DNA of 64,000 nucleotides from Roridomyces roridus (taxonomy: Eukaryota; Basidiomycota; Agaricomycetes; Agaricales; Mycenaceae), in the NCBI GenBank assembly GCA_029378245.1, contig JARKIF010000013.1:558001-622000 (forward strand). The letters are read 5' to 3'. The translations under genes and the position numbers were made by a program. How positions within the stretch are numbered: position 1 is the first letter of the stretch; each line of letters begins with the position of its first letter. Positions 44,238-54,336 of the stretch are shown one piece after another. The notes under the pieces were generated by a model that made no database searches, was not told the origin of the DNA, and was given only the letters and a program-made list of their open reading frames with translations.

Positions 44238-45659
44238 CGGGCTGCACATGACAAACATCCAGCAATCGTTCCGTGATGTGCACATATATCTCCGTCGCGA
44301 ATTCGCCCGCATCCACTCGTCGCACCATGCCACCATGTCGAAGATCCTTACACCATGGCCATCCGAAGACATTTTATCCATGTTGGTGGAGAAATCTTCA
44401 GGCTACTTTGTTTACGCTGCCACGGTGATCAAATTTGTGGACGACAAGCAATTTCGGGCCACTGAACAGCTGGATATAATCCTCAGGCTGGATCCCACTT
44501 GTGACGGTAGCGACTCCCCCTACGATAGCCTGGACAGACTCTACATCCATATTCTTCGACAAGTTCCCATCCGTTTTCGCCCCCGCCTCCTGGCTATCCT
44601 TTCCCTCATTGGTGCCGGCTGGTGGTTCCGTCCCGCCCATATCGATCTGCTTTTCGGTTTCGAGCATGGTGATGCTCAATTGACACTTCGCAGGTTACAT
44701 TCTATCCTCTCCATAGATGACGGTGGTCTTGCACGGATTCAGCCAAGGCATGCATCATTTGTGGATTTTCTGCTGAGCGAACGCCGCTCATGCGAATTCC
44801 ACATCACGCAGCAGCATCGACTCCATCTCGCACGCTGCGCCCTCAAAATCATGTCGTGGACCCAACTCCCGGAGACAACTCACTGGGCCTGGTGTGTTAC
44901 ATCAAGTATCCGTTCTCACTCAAATTTGTTGACATTAGCATCAATGCAGGCGGGTGGCTGAGCTCTGGGTGGAACATATCGCATCGAGCATCCGACCGTC
45001 GGCTGAGCTGCTGTCATCGGTCCGGCTTGTGAATCTCGATTATCTGTTCCTTCAAGCACCTCAATCCCGCCGGAGCCAGTCGAAAAAGCTCCTGCATTGG
45101 GTTCAGAGGACTCATCGTGAATTCTCCTCCAATCACGTTGATCTGAGCCCTCACGTCGAGTTCTGGAAACGTGTGAACTGCGTGAGCAGTTTTCCTATTA
45201 TACTCAGAGCTTGCAGTCCACCCGAGGAAATGCGTTCGATATGGCGTGAGCTGTTTCTACGAGCGCCTCACCTGCGTGGCATGTTGGGAATCCTTTCTGG
45301 TGATGATATTCTCGATCCCTATCCCCTGCATCTCTTCTTCCAGGCACGGATACTCCTTCGTCTTTCCTGGGACGATATTATTTACACCCTCTCCCCATGT
45401 GCGTCGGCTGAGGGCTCGTACTACGGCCCTTGTCTTCATTGCTGCATCTTATCGAGGGTTATGATGTAAATGTCAAGGGTGGGTGATCCACGCATTACAG
45501 AGTGCACTTTTGGCGCTGAATGGAATAATCAACCAAAACACAGAGAAGTGCTCTCCAAACAAAATAATTACTACAAGCCAAGGATACACACATAGATAAT
45601 ACAGAACTTCCAATTTACATATAACACTTCCCCCCCGAATTCGAAATCAGGAGCCCGAC

Positions 45660-46614
45660 TTAGACCGTCGCCCTCCTCGTCGCCCTATATCTCCCTCCCT
45701 CATGGCCAACATCCTCATACCGATACCCCTTCGCTTGTATCGACGCATTCACCCTGAGTGCCTCCCGCACCTCCTCATCGAGCGCCTCGGGATCGTCGAG
45801 GTCGTAGGAGTCAAAGAAGAATTGCGTCGAACGAGCGAGAACGACGGAGCTTGATCGCGTCCGCGCTGGCTTGCGCTTTGCACCCCCACGAGGGAGAGTA
45901 AGGGGAGGTGGCTTGCCAAATCTCGCCACGAGTGTGTCGAAGCTGCGCGAGTGGAGGAGGCGGTTTTTTCGGTGCCTGCGGTTGAGTGGTAGTAGCACCA
46001 CCGACCTCCTCGAGCTTGCCTCCGTCCTCCAAAGTCGACCCCTTAGTTTTCTCTGGTTCATTCTCATTCTCCTTCTCGTCCCCGTCCTCTGGCACGTCGG
46101 GTAGCCTGGTGTAACCACCCTCAACGCACAATAAGCGCCCCATGCTGGGTAACTTCCGGAGTAGCCCAGGAGTGGGGCGTGGCGTGGATGTGGGCGGGGT
46201 ACATGTGAATGTAGGGGCAGTACTGGCGACAACCGCCACCTTATTCTTCTCCTCGTCTTTCGGCGGCGGCGGTGGCGGCGGAAGCGGGCGAACTGGCATC
46301 GGTCCACGACTTGGAGGCGCACGCACGGTGCGCGCGCTGGGGCCAAATGGTTTGTGACCAGTATGAAGGTGAAGTGTACGGCTTTCTAAACCGGGTACCG
46401 TTTCCACAACGCGCAAGAATCCTAGTGAGCCCGTCCCCGGTGCTGGTGCTGGCGTAGTCGTGGGCTCCAGGCGCCGCAGAAGTGATTCGCCTGGCATGGT
46501 GTTGGGTGCAAAGGGCAGTCGCGGGCGGCTGGACCAACGAGTTACGTTGCCACTCTTGTTGTGCCAGCCACCCGGCGGAGGAGGGAACGAGGCGACTGCG
46601 ACTGCGACTGACAT
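45660..46614 (-). CDS. Low-complexity Pro/Arg/Ser-rich protein of unknown function
   Basis: It begins MSVAVAVASFPPPPGGWHN and runs through Pro-rich stretches (RPLPPPPPPPKDEEKNK) and an acidic segment (DVPEDGDEKENENEPEKTK). A 65-nt GT-AG intron after KTKG would lead to HRKNRLLHSRSFDTLVARFG, then LARSTQFFFDSYDLDDPEAL and REALRVNASIQAKGY, ending ATRRATV. Without that intron the first frame stays open to a different end (RRSRSFDAILL, stop at 45811). I prefer the spliced form because its C-terminus looks more protein-like. No signal peptide or domain; probably cytosolic or nuclear and disordered. Confidence 0.55.
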
Positions 46615-47840
46615 GATGCCGTCGTATAGAAAGTGGTGAAATAAGAGAAGGGGGTGAAGAGAAGGAAGAAAGGGAAAAAGAAGATGTCCGTGTCCATTCA
46701 AGGATGCTGTTTATATACAGTCCTCGGATAGATGGACGGATAGATCGTTGGCCAGGTGTGCAGGGAGATCAATCTTTGACGATGATGATGTGTTTTCTTG
46801 CCGTTTGAAGGTAGCTGGATTCGCAGGGGCGGAGCGGATATCGATGAGACCAGTTGGTCAAGTATTGGAACGAGGGCGGATACGGAATGAATGGATACAA
46901 GCAGTGGATTCCGATATCTCGACCGAGCTCCAACGACGTGAGATCAGCTGGGCGAACAGCCAGGCTGTCTATTTGAGATGATGCACTTGATGGGTGTCTA
47001 ACGTGGGGCGCTGTGAGAAACTGAAAAGAAGAGATAGCATCGCCGGTGTCGGAGCCAAAGATATTTTCGTCACATGCAAGGAGTTCGCAGATAATCACCG
47101 TTGCGAGGAGGCATTAAGTCGTAAGAGCAATGTCGATCATTGACCAAAGCAGGATTTGACAGGATGCAGACTCGATGTTGGACAGGAGGGAGACGGATTC
47201 ACGTCGTAGATCACAGAGACTGAGAGCACAGGAGAGGAAGCATCGCCTTGCGGTGTATTTAGATGCAAGGAGGATCTGCACCCGAGTGATGGCCCACGCA
47301 CGTGGGTTGATGGAATCAATGGCCCATCATCATCATCATCCCGACTCCCGACTCCCACCCTCGGTCAACCCCCGCCCCGCCCCCGCCCCCGCCCCCGGGC
47401 TACCCGCTGGATCCAGTTCATCCTGGAAGATATCCTTGACCGTCCCATGTCCCAGATTTGCGGACGCGACACGACTCGAGTCCTCGGACCATTTTGATCG
47501 TCATCAGCGTAACTGAGCGACAGTCGACAACCAGCCTGCCTCGAGCTGCGAGATCTATCCTCAACTCCCGGGACTCTCACGATGATGTATCCAGGCACAT
47601 ATGCCCGTTGACTCGAGGGCACTCCGCATTTGATACCTTCCTTCATGGTCTTGTCCTGGTGGCAACTTCCTCTAGATCTCCTTGACTGTCCATTCCAGCG
47701 CCTTCCAATAATGCTCAAGCTGCGCTGAAGGCTGTCTCCGCCACGTATCTCCGCCGCCCAAAGCTTTCGTGAGTCGACACCTCCATCCTTGAACCTCGGA
47801 GTCTCCTGTCTGCCAGCCAACGCTGAACAGCCCCTGACAG
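46615..47840. other. Intergenic; G/C-rich and trinucleotide runs
   Basis: It holds a CCCGCC-type tract at about 47368-47398 and an ATC run at about 47326-47339. Sequence near 47730-47780 (APSNNAQAALKAVSA on the + strand) may be a 5' exon of the secreted-protein gene that follows, but I cannot connect it. No other gene seen. Confidence 0.4.
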
Positions 47841-48530
47841 TGCCCTCGGACAGGAAGTACAAGCCATCCTCGACTCCGCCGATCCAGAACTCCAGTGTCT
47901 CGCGCCAGCTGCACTGGCCCAATTCGCGTCCTTTGGCATGAAGAATGCCACGAGCCCGCCGGCCGTCGGCGCTCTCAATGGATGGCTCAATCAGTTTTGC
48001 GCCGTTGGGACCTGTAACTCTGAGACTCTCGAAAGTCTACAAGAGAGAGTGGGCGATCATGGTGGATTCACGCCTGGTGGCGATTTAAAGTCGAAATTCT
48101 CTGCCATACGTGAGCATCTGTGTCTAAAAAGTGCGTGTTATTATGATCCCCCATATGAATCTTCTGCTCATCATCTCCGGGATGCAGCACTGTGACAAAG
48201 CAGTACTGCCTCGCGGAACTCATCCCGCCGGTCGCTGCTCCACAAATGCCGATGCTAAATCAACCCATGGATGAGCCGCAAACCGTCCTGTTCACAATTC
48301 TCGTCCTGCTCCCGCATCTTTACGGCCACACATGCGATGACTGCGGCCGGGCGCGGTATCAGGTTTCGCAGGAAGGCAAGGGGTTCCTGCGCATGTCCTC
48401 GAATATTTTTGATTTGAATTGTGGGTCACACTTTGCTTGTACGTCCCTCCCCGGCTCGAATGCTCTGGCTGACCGCGCGCGCAGCGACTCTGCGAGGGCG
48501 AGTAACAAGTGTTGCGCATACGGCGGTGCG
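47841..48530 (+). pseudogene. Decayed or mis-modelled secreted Cys-containing protein gene
   Basis: After an AG acceptor at 47840 the frame reads ALGQEVQAILDSADPELQC, LAPAALAQFASFG, GWLNQFCAVGTCNSETLESL and IREHLCLKS. A second exon (48188 on) reads KQYCLAELIPPV and YGHTCDDCGRARYQ. The C-L-x-P-x-x-L and W-L-x-x-x-C-x-x-x-x-C-x-x-x-T-L blocks plus the late C-x-x-C match an unnamed secreted protein family of Agaricomycetes. No signal-peptide exon could be found, and the only intron between the two blocks (GT at 48131, AG at 48187) is off by one nucleotide next to an A-run. It is either a pseudogene or a model I could not resolve. Confidence 0.5.
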
Positions 48531-48615
48531 TACTGAGTTTCGCTCACTGTATGACCTCGGGCCTGGGTCGCAGACTTCGTTCACCGTACGGCGGAGTGTG
48601 GAGTTTGTCTATTAA

Positions 48616-49084
48616 GTAGCTATCTGGGTTTCAGGTTAGTCCACGTATGTCGTCAGATAACGGCTCACAGTGTAATGCCGATGATTCTCGAATCTCTTCG
48701 GTCGGCACACTATGAACAAATGGGTCTCATGTAGAATGGAACCAGGTCTAGCGCCAAAGGACGCTGACAAGACGGTGGCGGCGGCGACGATAGGTACACT
48801 GTTTGCGTTGGCTGGGTCGTCTCTCTAAAATGATGGCTGTAAGTTTGCTGAATGATTCCGGACTCATAGATGGTGCGCCTTAATTACTGTCAGACTCTCG
48901 GCGCTGATCCAAACCGCGGGCCCGGGAAATTCATCAATGAAGGTCAAGTGTCGTGTGTGCTGCGCGTATATTTTGAGTTGGCCGCCCTGACTCATACACC
49001 TATATGTTCATACTGTACACATGACGGGCATTCCTGATGCACGACATTATCTAGCTAAGTATTCTATCCACTGAGATTCCTCGT
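48616..49084. other. Intergenic, nothing recognised
   Basis: Between the decayed secreted-protein gene and the fourth Zn2Cys6 gene. No feature seen. Confidence 0.4.
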
Positions 49085-49753
49085 TCAAGAAACGTGCCGA
49101 TACTCCCAAGCACAGGTACAGTAGCCCGCAGGGCATCCGCGAAAACACCTGACCGGAGAATCAACGACTGTTTTGAACACAGTTACAGCCGAGTCAACTT
49201 ACCTCTGGTCTGGATACGCGGCAAACCTCGTCAACGGGGGAAGAGAGCCAACGCCGGACGTGCCACGTATGTAGATTTGGGACAGATCGGGCGTCGGATA
49301 GATGGTCGACTCGGTCAGTTGGGAGTGATGAGCGTTGTATTCCCTCGGGACCTCGGGGCTGCCGGCGCCCTGGAACTTTGGCTCGTAGAGATGAGGCGCT
49401 GGTGGGTGAGGTAGGCGTATATCACGAGGACGTCGTTCGGGTTGTCTGGGTGCAGCAGCGGCGGCGGCGGCGAGCTTTTCCAGCCGAGGCTTGTTCAACT
49501 GTGTGTCCGCCGGAGACTCCTCATGCCGTTGTCCCGCCACGGTGATAAACTCGCATTTCAGTCCTCGTTTTGTGCACCGTTCGCAGGGGCCTTCTGCACT
49601 CGACCCGACTGTTAAGCACTGTGGATGATCGTTTGAGAGGTTATGAGGAAGTTTTGGCAAACGTACCTTGATTTTGCGTTTTCGACAATGCGTACACGCC
49701 ATGACGATCCGCGTGCGCACCGGGCTCAGAGGTAAAGTGGAGAATGCGTCCAT
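49085..49753 (-). CDS. Short Zn2Cys6 DNA-binding protein, paralogue 4
   Basis: Three exons. It starts MDAFSTLPLSPVRTRIVMAC. A GT-AG intron splits the zinc cluster directly before its third cysteine (CTHCRKRKIK|C), which then continues with CERCTKRGLKC. The middle has an Ala run and Pro/Arg-rich text (RPRDIRLPHPPAPHLYEP). A second intron (about 49198-49138) leads to a short last exon coding the C-terminal cysteine group C-x3-C-P-A-G-x-C-x-C followed by AWEYRHVS. This matches the C-terminal groups of the three copies at 24-29 kb, whose genes are intronless. It is 20 kb from them and more diverged. Confidence 0.78.
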
Positions 49754-50326
49754 CTCCAGGCCGCCAAGGAAAGTAAAGGGAAGGGACTGCGGGTGTCTTG
49801 AATCTGGTCATATTATATGTACACTGACGTTGATATCCATCGGGGCGACAAACGGCGCGCGGCACTCCGGCCATGGCCGCATTTTTAGCATCAGGATACA
49901 AATCATAGCAGCCATGAATTCAGACTGGAGGGTCCTTAGCTTAGCTTGGGAAACGGGTGTGATTGATCATGAATGCCCGGAGTAACCACGTCAAGTCCGC
50001 CAGACGATGGCAACACGCCCTGACTCCTGAGACGCATCAGGTGGTCTGCGCATCAGCACATGGTTCTGGTTGAATTTTCATGCTATTTCGAGGGAGCCTG
50101 GGAAGCCCTGGGAGGTCTTCAAATCCAACAGCCTCGGTGCTTTCATTCCGAGTGTCTGTCTTTTTTTGGGGTATCATTCAGATTCCTGGTTTATTTCAAG
50201 GTCGACGGACGTGCATTGCATGACGCGGGCGGGCACCTCGGTCGCTGTCAGCATGTCACGTACTCATTTCTCATCATCGACCCCCAATGGTATCAGCGGA
50301 TCACATCAATATCATCTGAAGTCGTG
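49754..50326. other. Intergenic, nothing recognised
   Basis: Promoter side of the Zn2Cys6 paralogue 4 gene. Open frames here lack support. Confidence 0.4.
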
Positions 50327-50334
50327 GTTGCAGG

Positions 50335-50892
50335 TAGGGCTGTGTTAGAAATGTTTTGGGGTCTGCTATATAACATACTGGTCTCGGGGACCCTCAGATA
50401 GTTTTCAACAGGCTGTTGAGAATGATAAATAACAGCCATTTCTAGCATGCCGTAACCGCGCGGAGCGCGGAATTTTTTTGTTATTTAACATGTTAAATAA
50501 CTGTTAAATAACACTGGGAGGGCTATATAAGTGTTATAAACTACTTGAGGAAGTCCTCAATCGTATATTCATCCGGCTTGCCCCCAGGTTCAGTCGGCTT
50601 GATGGAAGTGGCATATGGAAGTGGCCGCGTCAGCGCTGAAAAAGGAAGTCACACATCAGTCACACATCAGACAGACCAAAGGGAGACGACGAACTCTGAT
50701 GATAGGTGCACCAGCGAGACTCATTTTTTTGTCTCAGTACAGATCAGTGGAGACCTCCGCTGCATAATTGAATTTGTAACATATTTATGACAACCTTCTG
50801 AAGGGGTCCCCATGTTAAATATCCAATCACGTGTTAAATAACATGTTGAGATCAATCCGGTTATTTAACATTTCATTCTTAACACAGCCCTA
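50335..50892. mobile_element. hAT-like MITE, 558 bp
   Basis: The left end TAGGGCTGTGTTAGAAATG and right end, reversed, TAGGGCTGTGTTAAGAATG are inverted repeats. Flanks GTTGCAGG (50327-50334) and GTTACAGG (50893-50900) form an 8-bp duplication with one difference. The interior holds several palindromic GTTATTTAACATGTTAAATAA-type blocks (about 50480-50515, 50812-50870), as expected for subterminal binding sites. There is no transposase. Its TAGGGCTG ends match those of the element at 22541. Confidence 0.8.
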
Positions 50893-50900
50893 GTTACAGG

Positions 50901-52042
50901 ACCGCGGCTGGGAATCATACATGTTGAACCTTGCCGTTGCCCCGCTGACGATACTTTCATCAGCATCAAACAGTATTTGTTTTGGAAATACTGGCGATTG
51001 GTGTGAATAGCAGCAAAGATGCCTCTTCGGAGTGTCCCCGTGTCGCCTCCGACGAAGGGCGTCCAGAGCCATGGCCAATTTAGGCTGAGGGCTTATCATA
51101 GACTCATAATCATTGTGCTGAAACTTGATGGTTCCGAAAATTGCGGCGGCGGCAAATCGGCCTGAATGAATTTGAACCACCGGTTACCTACCGTACGTCA
51201 GGACCTGGACCAAGGCTCAATTCCAACAGCAGACATCCACGATCTATGCAAGACGAACCGTAGAAAATCGCCGCCGTCGGAGTGCCCACGGAAAGCCCAA
51301 AGACCGTACTCACATGATCGCAGGTTGGAGTTCAAGGTTTCAAGTCCGGGGCGGCTTGTGACCATCGGGTCTAGCCAACGTCTGAACTTCGCTGTTCTTA
51401 GTATTACGGCGTGAAACATGAGCCGACCATCGGATATCACGGATGTTCCGTGATGTGATCGGCGAACTGTCTCGGCGACTTACGCCGGAGCCGGAATGGG
51501 GTCGGCCGGGAGATATCGGCACGGATAAGGTCGTGATGGGATGTGGCAGCCCAAGATTCAACTAACGCGTCCAGAAACGTCGGCTGTGTACCGCCTGGGA
51601 TGCCAGCCGCCAGCCGCACGCGCGCCAGTGGGTCAAAATGGTGGCATGGCCCCGAGACGGTGGCGCGACTGCATACTTACTCTCGATCTGAAATTTTGTT
51701 TCCCTCCATGCACAAGTTCGATTTCGAATGAAATATTTCCTGCTGGCAAAGTTTGGAAGGGGGCAGCTGCTGCACCTTGTTCGGTGTGTTGATCTGATTG
51801 CCAAATGTTATGTTCAGTCCAGAATATCAGAGCAAGACCGCACAGTTCATATGTAGATCTGCGCAGCAAATGGTCCGATCGAGGGGAAACACTAATAAGG
51901 GAGAATTTGTGTTCTCCGTCCGCGTGGTCAAGCTTCGCCAACTTCGAAGAAAGCACCCCAGAAAACCAAACGCTAAAATAGAGTCGAAATGATGAATCCA
52001 TTCTACATAATGCAGGCAAGTGAGTACATGAATCCGATCCCC
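50901..52042. other. Intergenic, nothing recognised
   Basis: A minus-strand open frame at 50890-51180 runs into the hAT-like element and would end a few codons beyond it if the element were absent. I cannot show it is a gene. No other feature seen up to the BTB gene. Confidence 0.4.
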
Positions 52043-53168
52043 TCACACACTGAAAAATACCTCATCCACAATGCGTGCCGCACGCGCCGCATCAAGGTCC
52101 ATGGCCGGTGACGCCGCTCGGCTCTGCATCATCGACATGGACATCGCTGGCGCCTTCATGTTCCAATACAGACCGGGGCTCATCATGGGCGGACTCATCG
52201 CTCGTGGCGGCGACATCCCCGAGCCCCTGACGCCATCCCGAAATGCCTCTCTCGCACGGGCAATCTGCACCGTTCTCTTCAACCCAATCTTCTCCGCCTC
52301 CCACTCCTCCAAACAATTGGGGCGCTGGCAGAGCGCTGTATAGGCTGGGGCGAGCCATCCGGGAATGTTGTATTTGATTGCGAGGACTAATTTATCGATG
52401 GCGTCGAGCGACGTGGGGCTCTCCTCGATGGATTTGATTGAGAGTGCGCGGAGGAGGGCGAATTGGAAGCGGGTGGCAACGGAGAGAAGGATTATCCACT
52501 GGCTGAGGGTGGTGCCGAGATGGCCGTACATCCTGGAACGAGCCAGTCTGAATAACATCGAGGTAGAGTGAAAGACGACTTACCCATTGTAAAAGAAATC
52601 AAGGAGACACTCGAACTCATCGCTCCCGATACCCTCCAAAGGGATGGCCTCGCTTTCCTCCACACCGAAATTCCCGAGCGGACCCGCGAACAGCTCTTGA
52701 AAATAGACAGAGTCTCGGACGAGAAAGTGCCTATGGACTTTGAACTTTTGATTCTCGACCTGCAACCAAGTCAACGAGAAGAACACAAAGAAGCAACACA
52801 CTCACCTTGAAGTACGACATCTCATCGTCGAAGTAATACCTCGGATTGACCGTGCAAGTAGCCACGAGTTTGGAATAATTTTCCATCTCCTCGTCGAGGA
52901 AGTCTCCCTCGTCTTCCAAGCGGGGCGATTCAGGTGGCGTCTCCCCAAGCAAAAGACTCCCCGGAGCTGGAGACCAAGATGGGCTGACTCCAGTCGAAGC
53001 CGGGAGACTACTCCTCCCAGGTGGCAGGACGACTGTCATTCCAGTGCGGGGAGACCAGTCCTTGCCAGGCGTTGCGGCTACGCTGCGTGGATGGCTGGCG
53101 GCCGAGAGCGGTGACGACGACCCGGAGCGCCCTGACGAATATTCACCGGATGAGAGGGGTGAGCTCAT
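52043..53168 (-). CDS. BTB/POZ-domain protein
   Basis: Three exons. A Ser/Pro-rich N-terminus of about 85 residues is followed by an acidic stretch and then the BTB core. The core reads YYFDDEMSYFK, (intron) VENQKFKVHRHFLVRDSVYF, FAGPLG, IPLEGIGSDEFECLLDFFYN, (intron) LSQWIILLSVATRFQF, and RALSIKSIEE. This is the usual Agaricomycete BTB pattern (F-K-V-H-R-x-x-L, then D-F-x-x-L-L-x-x-F-Y). After it come helical sequence and a Met/Pro-rich tail (GMSPPRAMSPPMMSPGL). BTB domains mediate dimerisation and Cul3 binding; the partner is unknown. Both introns are GT-AG, about 45-50 nt, and keep frame. Confidence 0.87.
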
Positions 53169-53989
53169 TTTGCGTGGTGGTAGGTAGGAAGGACGTGTTG
53201 GAGCGTGTAACGGGTGCGTTATAAGAGGCTAAGAACCTTCCATGCGCGGGCCTCATGGCGTACCGAGTTTAGGCAATCAAAAGGCTACATAGAGGGGAGA
53301 ATGCTGCCAGGGTGGTTGGCTGTTCCCAGAGAGTGTGCGTTGCTGCGCTGCATACACGACATGAGTGATCGCACTCCACGGTGGCGAGACTGGGAAAATT
53401 TGACGCTTCCGGAGCGGGCCACACGCACGGCGTGCGTATGCCTCGAATCTAGCTCAACATTAACTCGGAAGAGATAAGAAGAGTCTTGCCTGCCACGGGG
53501 AGCATCTCGAAGACGATTCTCGATCGCAGCCTCTTCTGTGAGGTGCGCACTGCGAAGAACCCTGTCCGCTCCGTCATCACTCACGGAGAGGTTTAGCAGA
53601 CGAGAAATTGACACCAGAGCTTACGCCAGTTACTGCGGCGAATCGAATATGGTAGGAGAAGAGTCTTCTGCTCAGAAGACGAGTGACACCGATTTGTTCG
53701 AATAGGATCACTGATCACATGGTAGACAGCCACGTGCGCCGGCCTGGTCGGCACAAGTCGGATCATGATGCGCACCTGGCGGCTGAGCGCGGATCTCGGA
53801 TCACGGAACTGAGCAACGTTAACAGCATACCAACCAGCCAACCGTATCATCAATTGTGGAGGCTCCACTACACTATCAATTCTCGTACTGTACTTGAATA
53901 AATACTCCTTCTCAAGTCAACTTGACGCTCTCCAAGTTGAATCTGCATCGCCGGCGTCAGAACTCGGATCAATCAACTATCAACGCAAC
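53169..53989. other. Intergenic with the second copy of a dispersed repeat
   Basis: No gene recognised. A block at about 53848-53905 matches 29938-29996. Confidence 0.45.
53848..53905 (+). repeat. Dispersed repeat, copy 2
   Basis: TCAATTGTGGAGGCTCCACT followed by TCTCGTACTGTA and TGAATA, with ACAGCATACCAA just upstream at about 53822, matches the copy at 29938. Confidence 0.5.
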
Positions 53990-54223
53990 TCACCCAGCAG
54001 GCGCGGTGGCGCAGCCCGAACCAGCTCCGCGGGTAATCACAGCGTCCCCCTTGCACTTGTCGTTCGGGCCTCCAGACTTGAAGAACTTGACTTGGTGGCC
54101 CTGGCCGACGTTGGCATAGTGGATCGACTTGGCGGAACCGCCGTGTTTGAAGAAGACACAGTCGCCGGCCGGGGAGACGGCTGCAAGGACAGCGGTCGCG
54201 ATGAGGATGAGGTTGAATTGCAT
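53990..54223 (-). CDS. Small secreted protein, 77 aa
   Basis: A signal peptide (MQFNLILIATAVLAAVSPA) is followed by about 58 residues with three cysteines (GDCVFFKHG, NDKCKGDAV, GSGCATAPAG). The mature part is Gly/Lys/His-rich (VGQGHQVKFFKSGGPND). A minus-strand TATA box (54336-54329) and a probable 5'-UTR intron (54276-54230) support expression. The stop TGA lies directly at a possible GTGAGT donor, so a further 3' exon cannot be excluded. It resembles many unnamed small secreted fungal proteins; no function is assigned. Confidence 0.7.
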   Translation of the reverse strand: MQFNLILIATAVLAAVSPAGDCVFFKHGGSAKSIHYANVGQGHQVKFFKSGGPNDKCKGDAVITRGAGSGCATAPAG

Positions 54224-54328
54224 GTTACTCTGGGGACAGTGTGAGGTTGTGAATGAGTAGTTGGATCGAGGCTCACCTGTTTGAAAGCGAAAAAAAGTTG
54301 AGTGAGGAAGGACGTCGAGCAGGGAGCG

Positions 54329-54336
54329 TATTTATA
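54329..54336 (-). promoter_or_regulatory. TATA box of the small secreted protein gene
   Basis: TATAAATA on the minus strand, about 105 nt before the ATG at 54223, with a GT-AG 5'-UTR intron between. Confidence 0.5.

Larger units (their letters stand above)
42448..45469 (+). pseudogene. NACHT-domain NTPase gene split by a DNA transposon
   Basis: The left part (42448-43077) starts after a GT-AG intron with LDTLHRHAALEAIYDSAESF, then PRCHPETR and Walker A LHGPAGAGKSAIMQTL. FFKRDHGIRGNARGLFATLA, Walker B RILLIDELDECDG and LKLVIASRPEPDIRELF follow: the NACHT core of fungal NLR-like proteins. The frame meets a transposon at 43078. The right part (44247-45469) resumes in the same frame with MTNIQQSFRDVHIYLRREF, continues with SGYFVYAATVIKFV and HASFVDFLLSERRS, and ends after one further intron (44893-44948) at 45469. 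Excising the element and one 9-bp copy restores one frame. The 5' end lies upstream and is unresolved. Such ATPases are linked to non-self recognition in fungi. No C-terminal WD or ankyrin repeats are seen. Confidence 0.85.

Noticed and set aside
47365..47922. 185-codon minus-strand frame
   Set aside because: It lies largely opposite the conserved + strand exon of the secreted-protein gene and a GC-rich repeat. Its own sequence shows no family.
50890..51180. 96-codon minus-strand frame ending in the hAT-like element
   Set aside because: Virtual excision adds only a few codons and no family is recognised. Not enough to call a disrupted gene.
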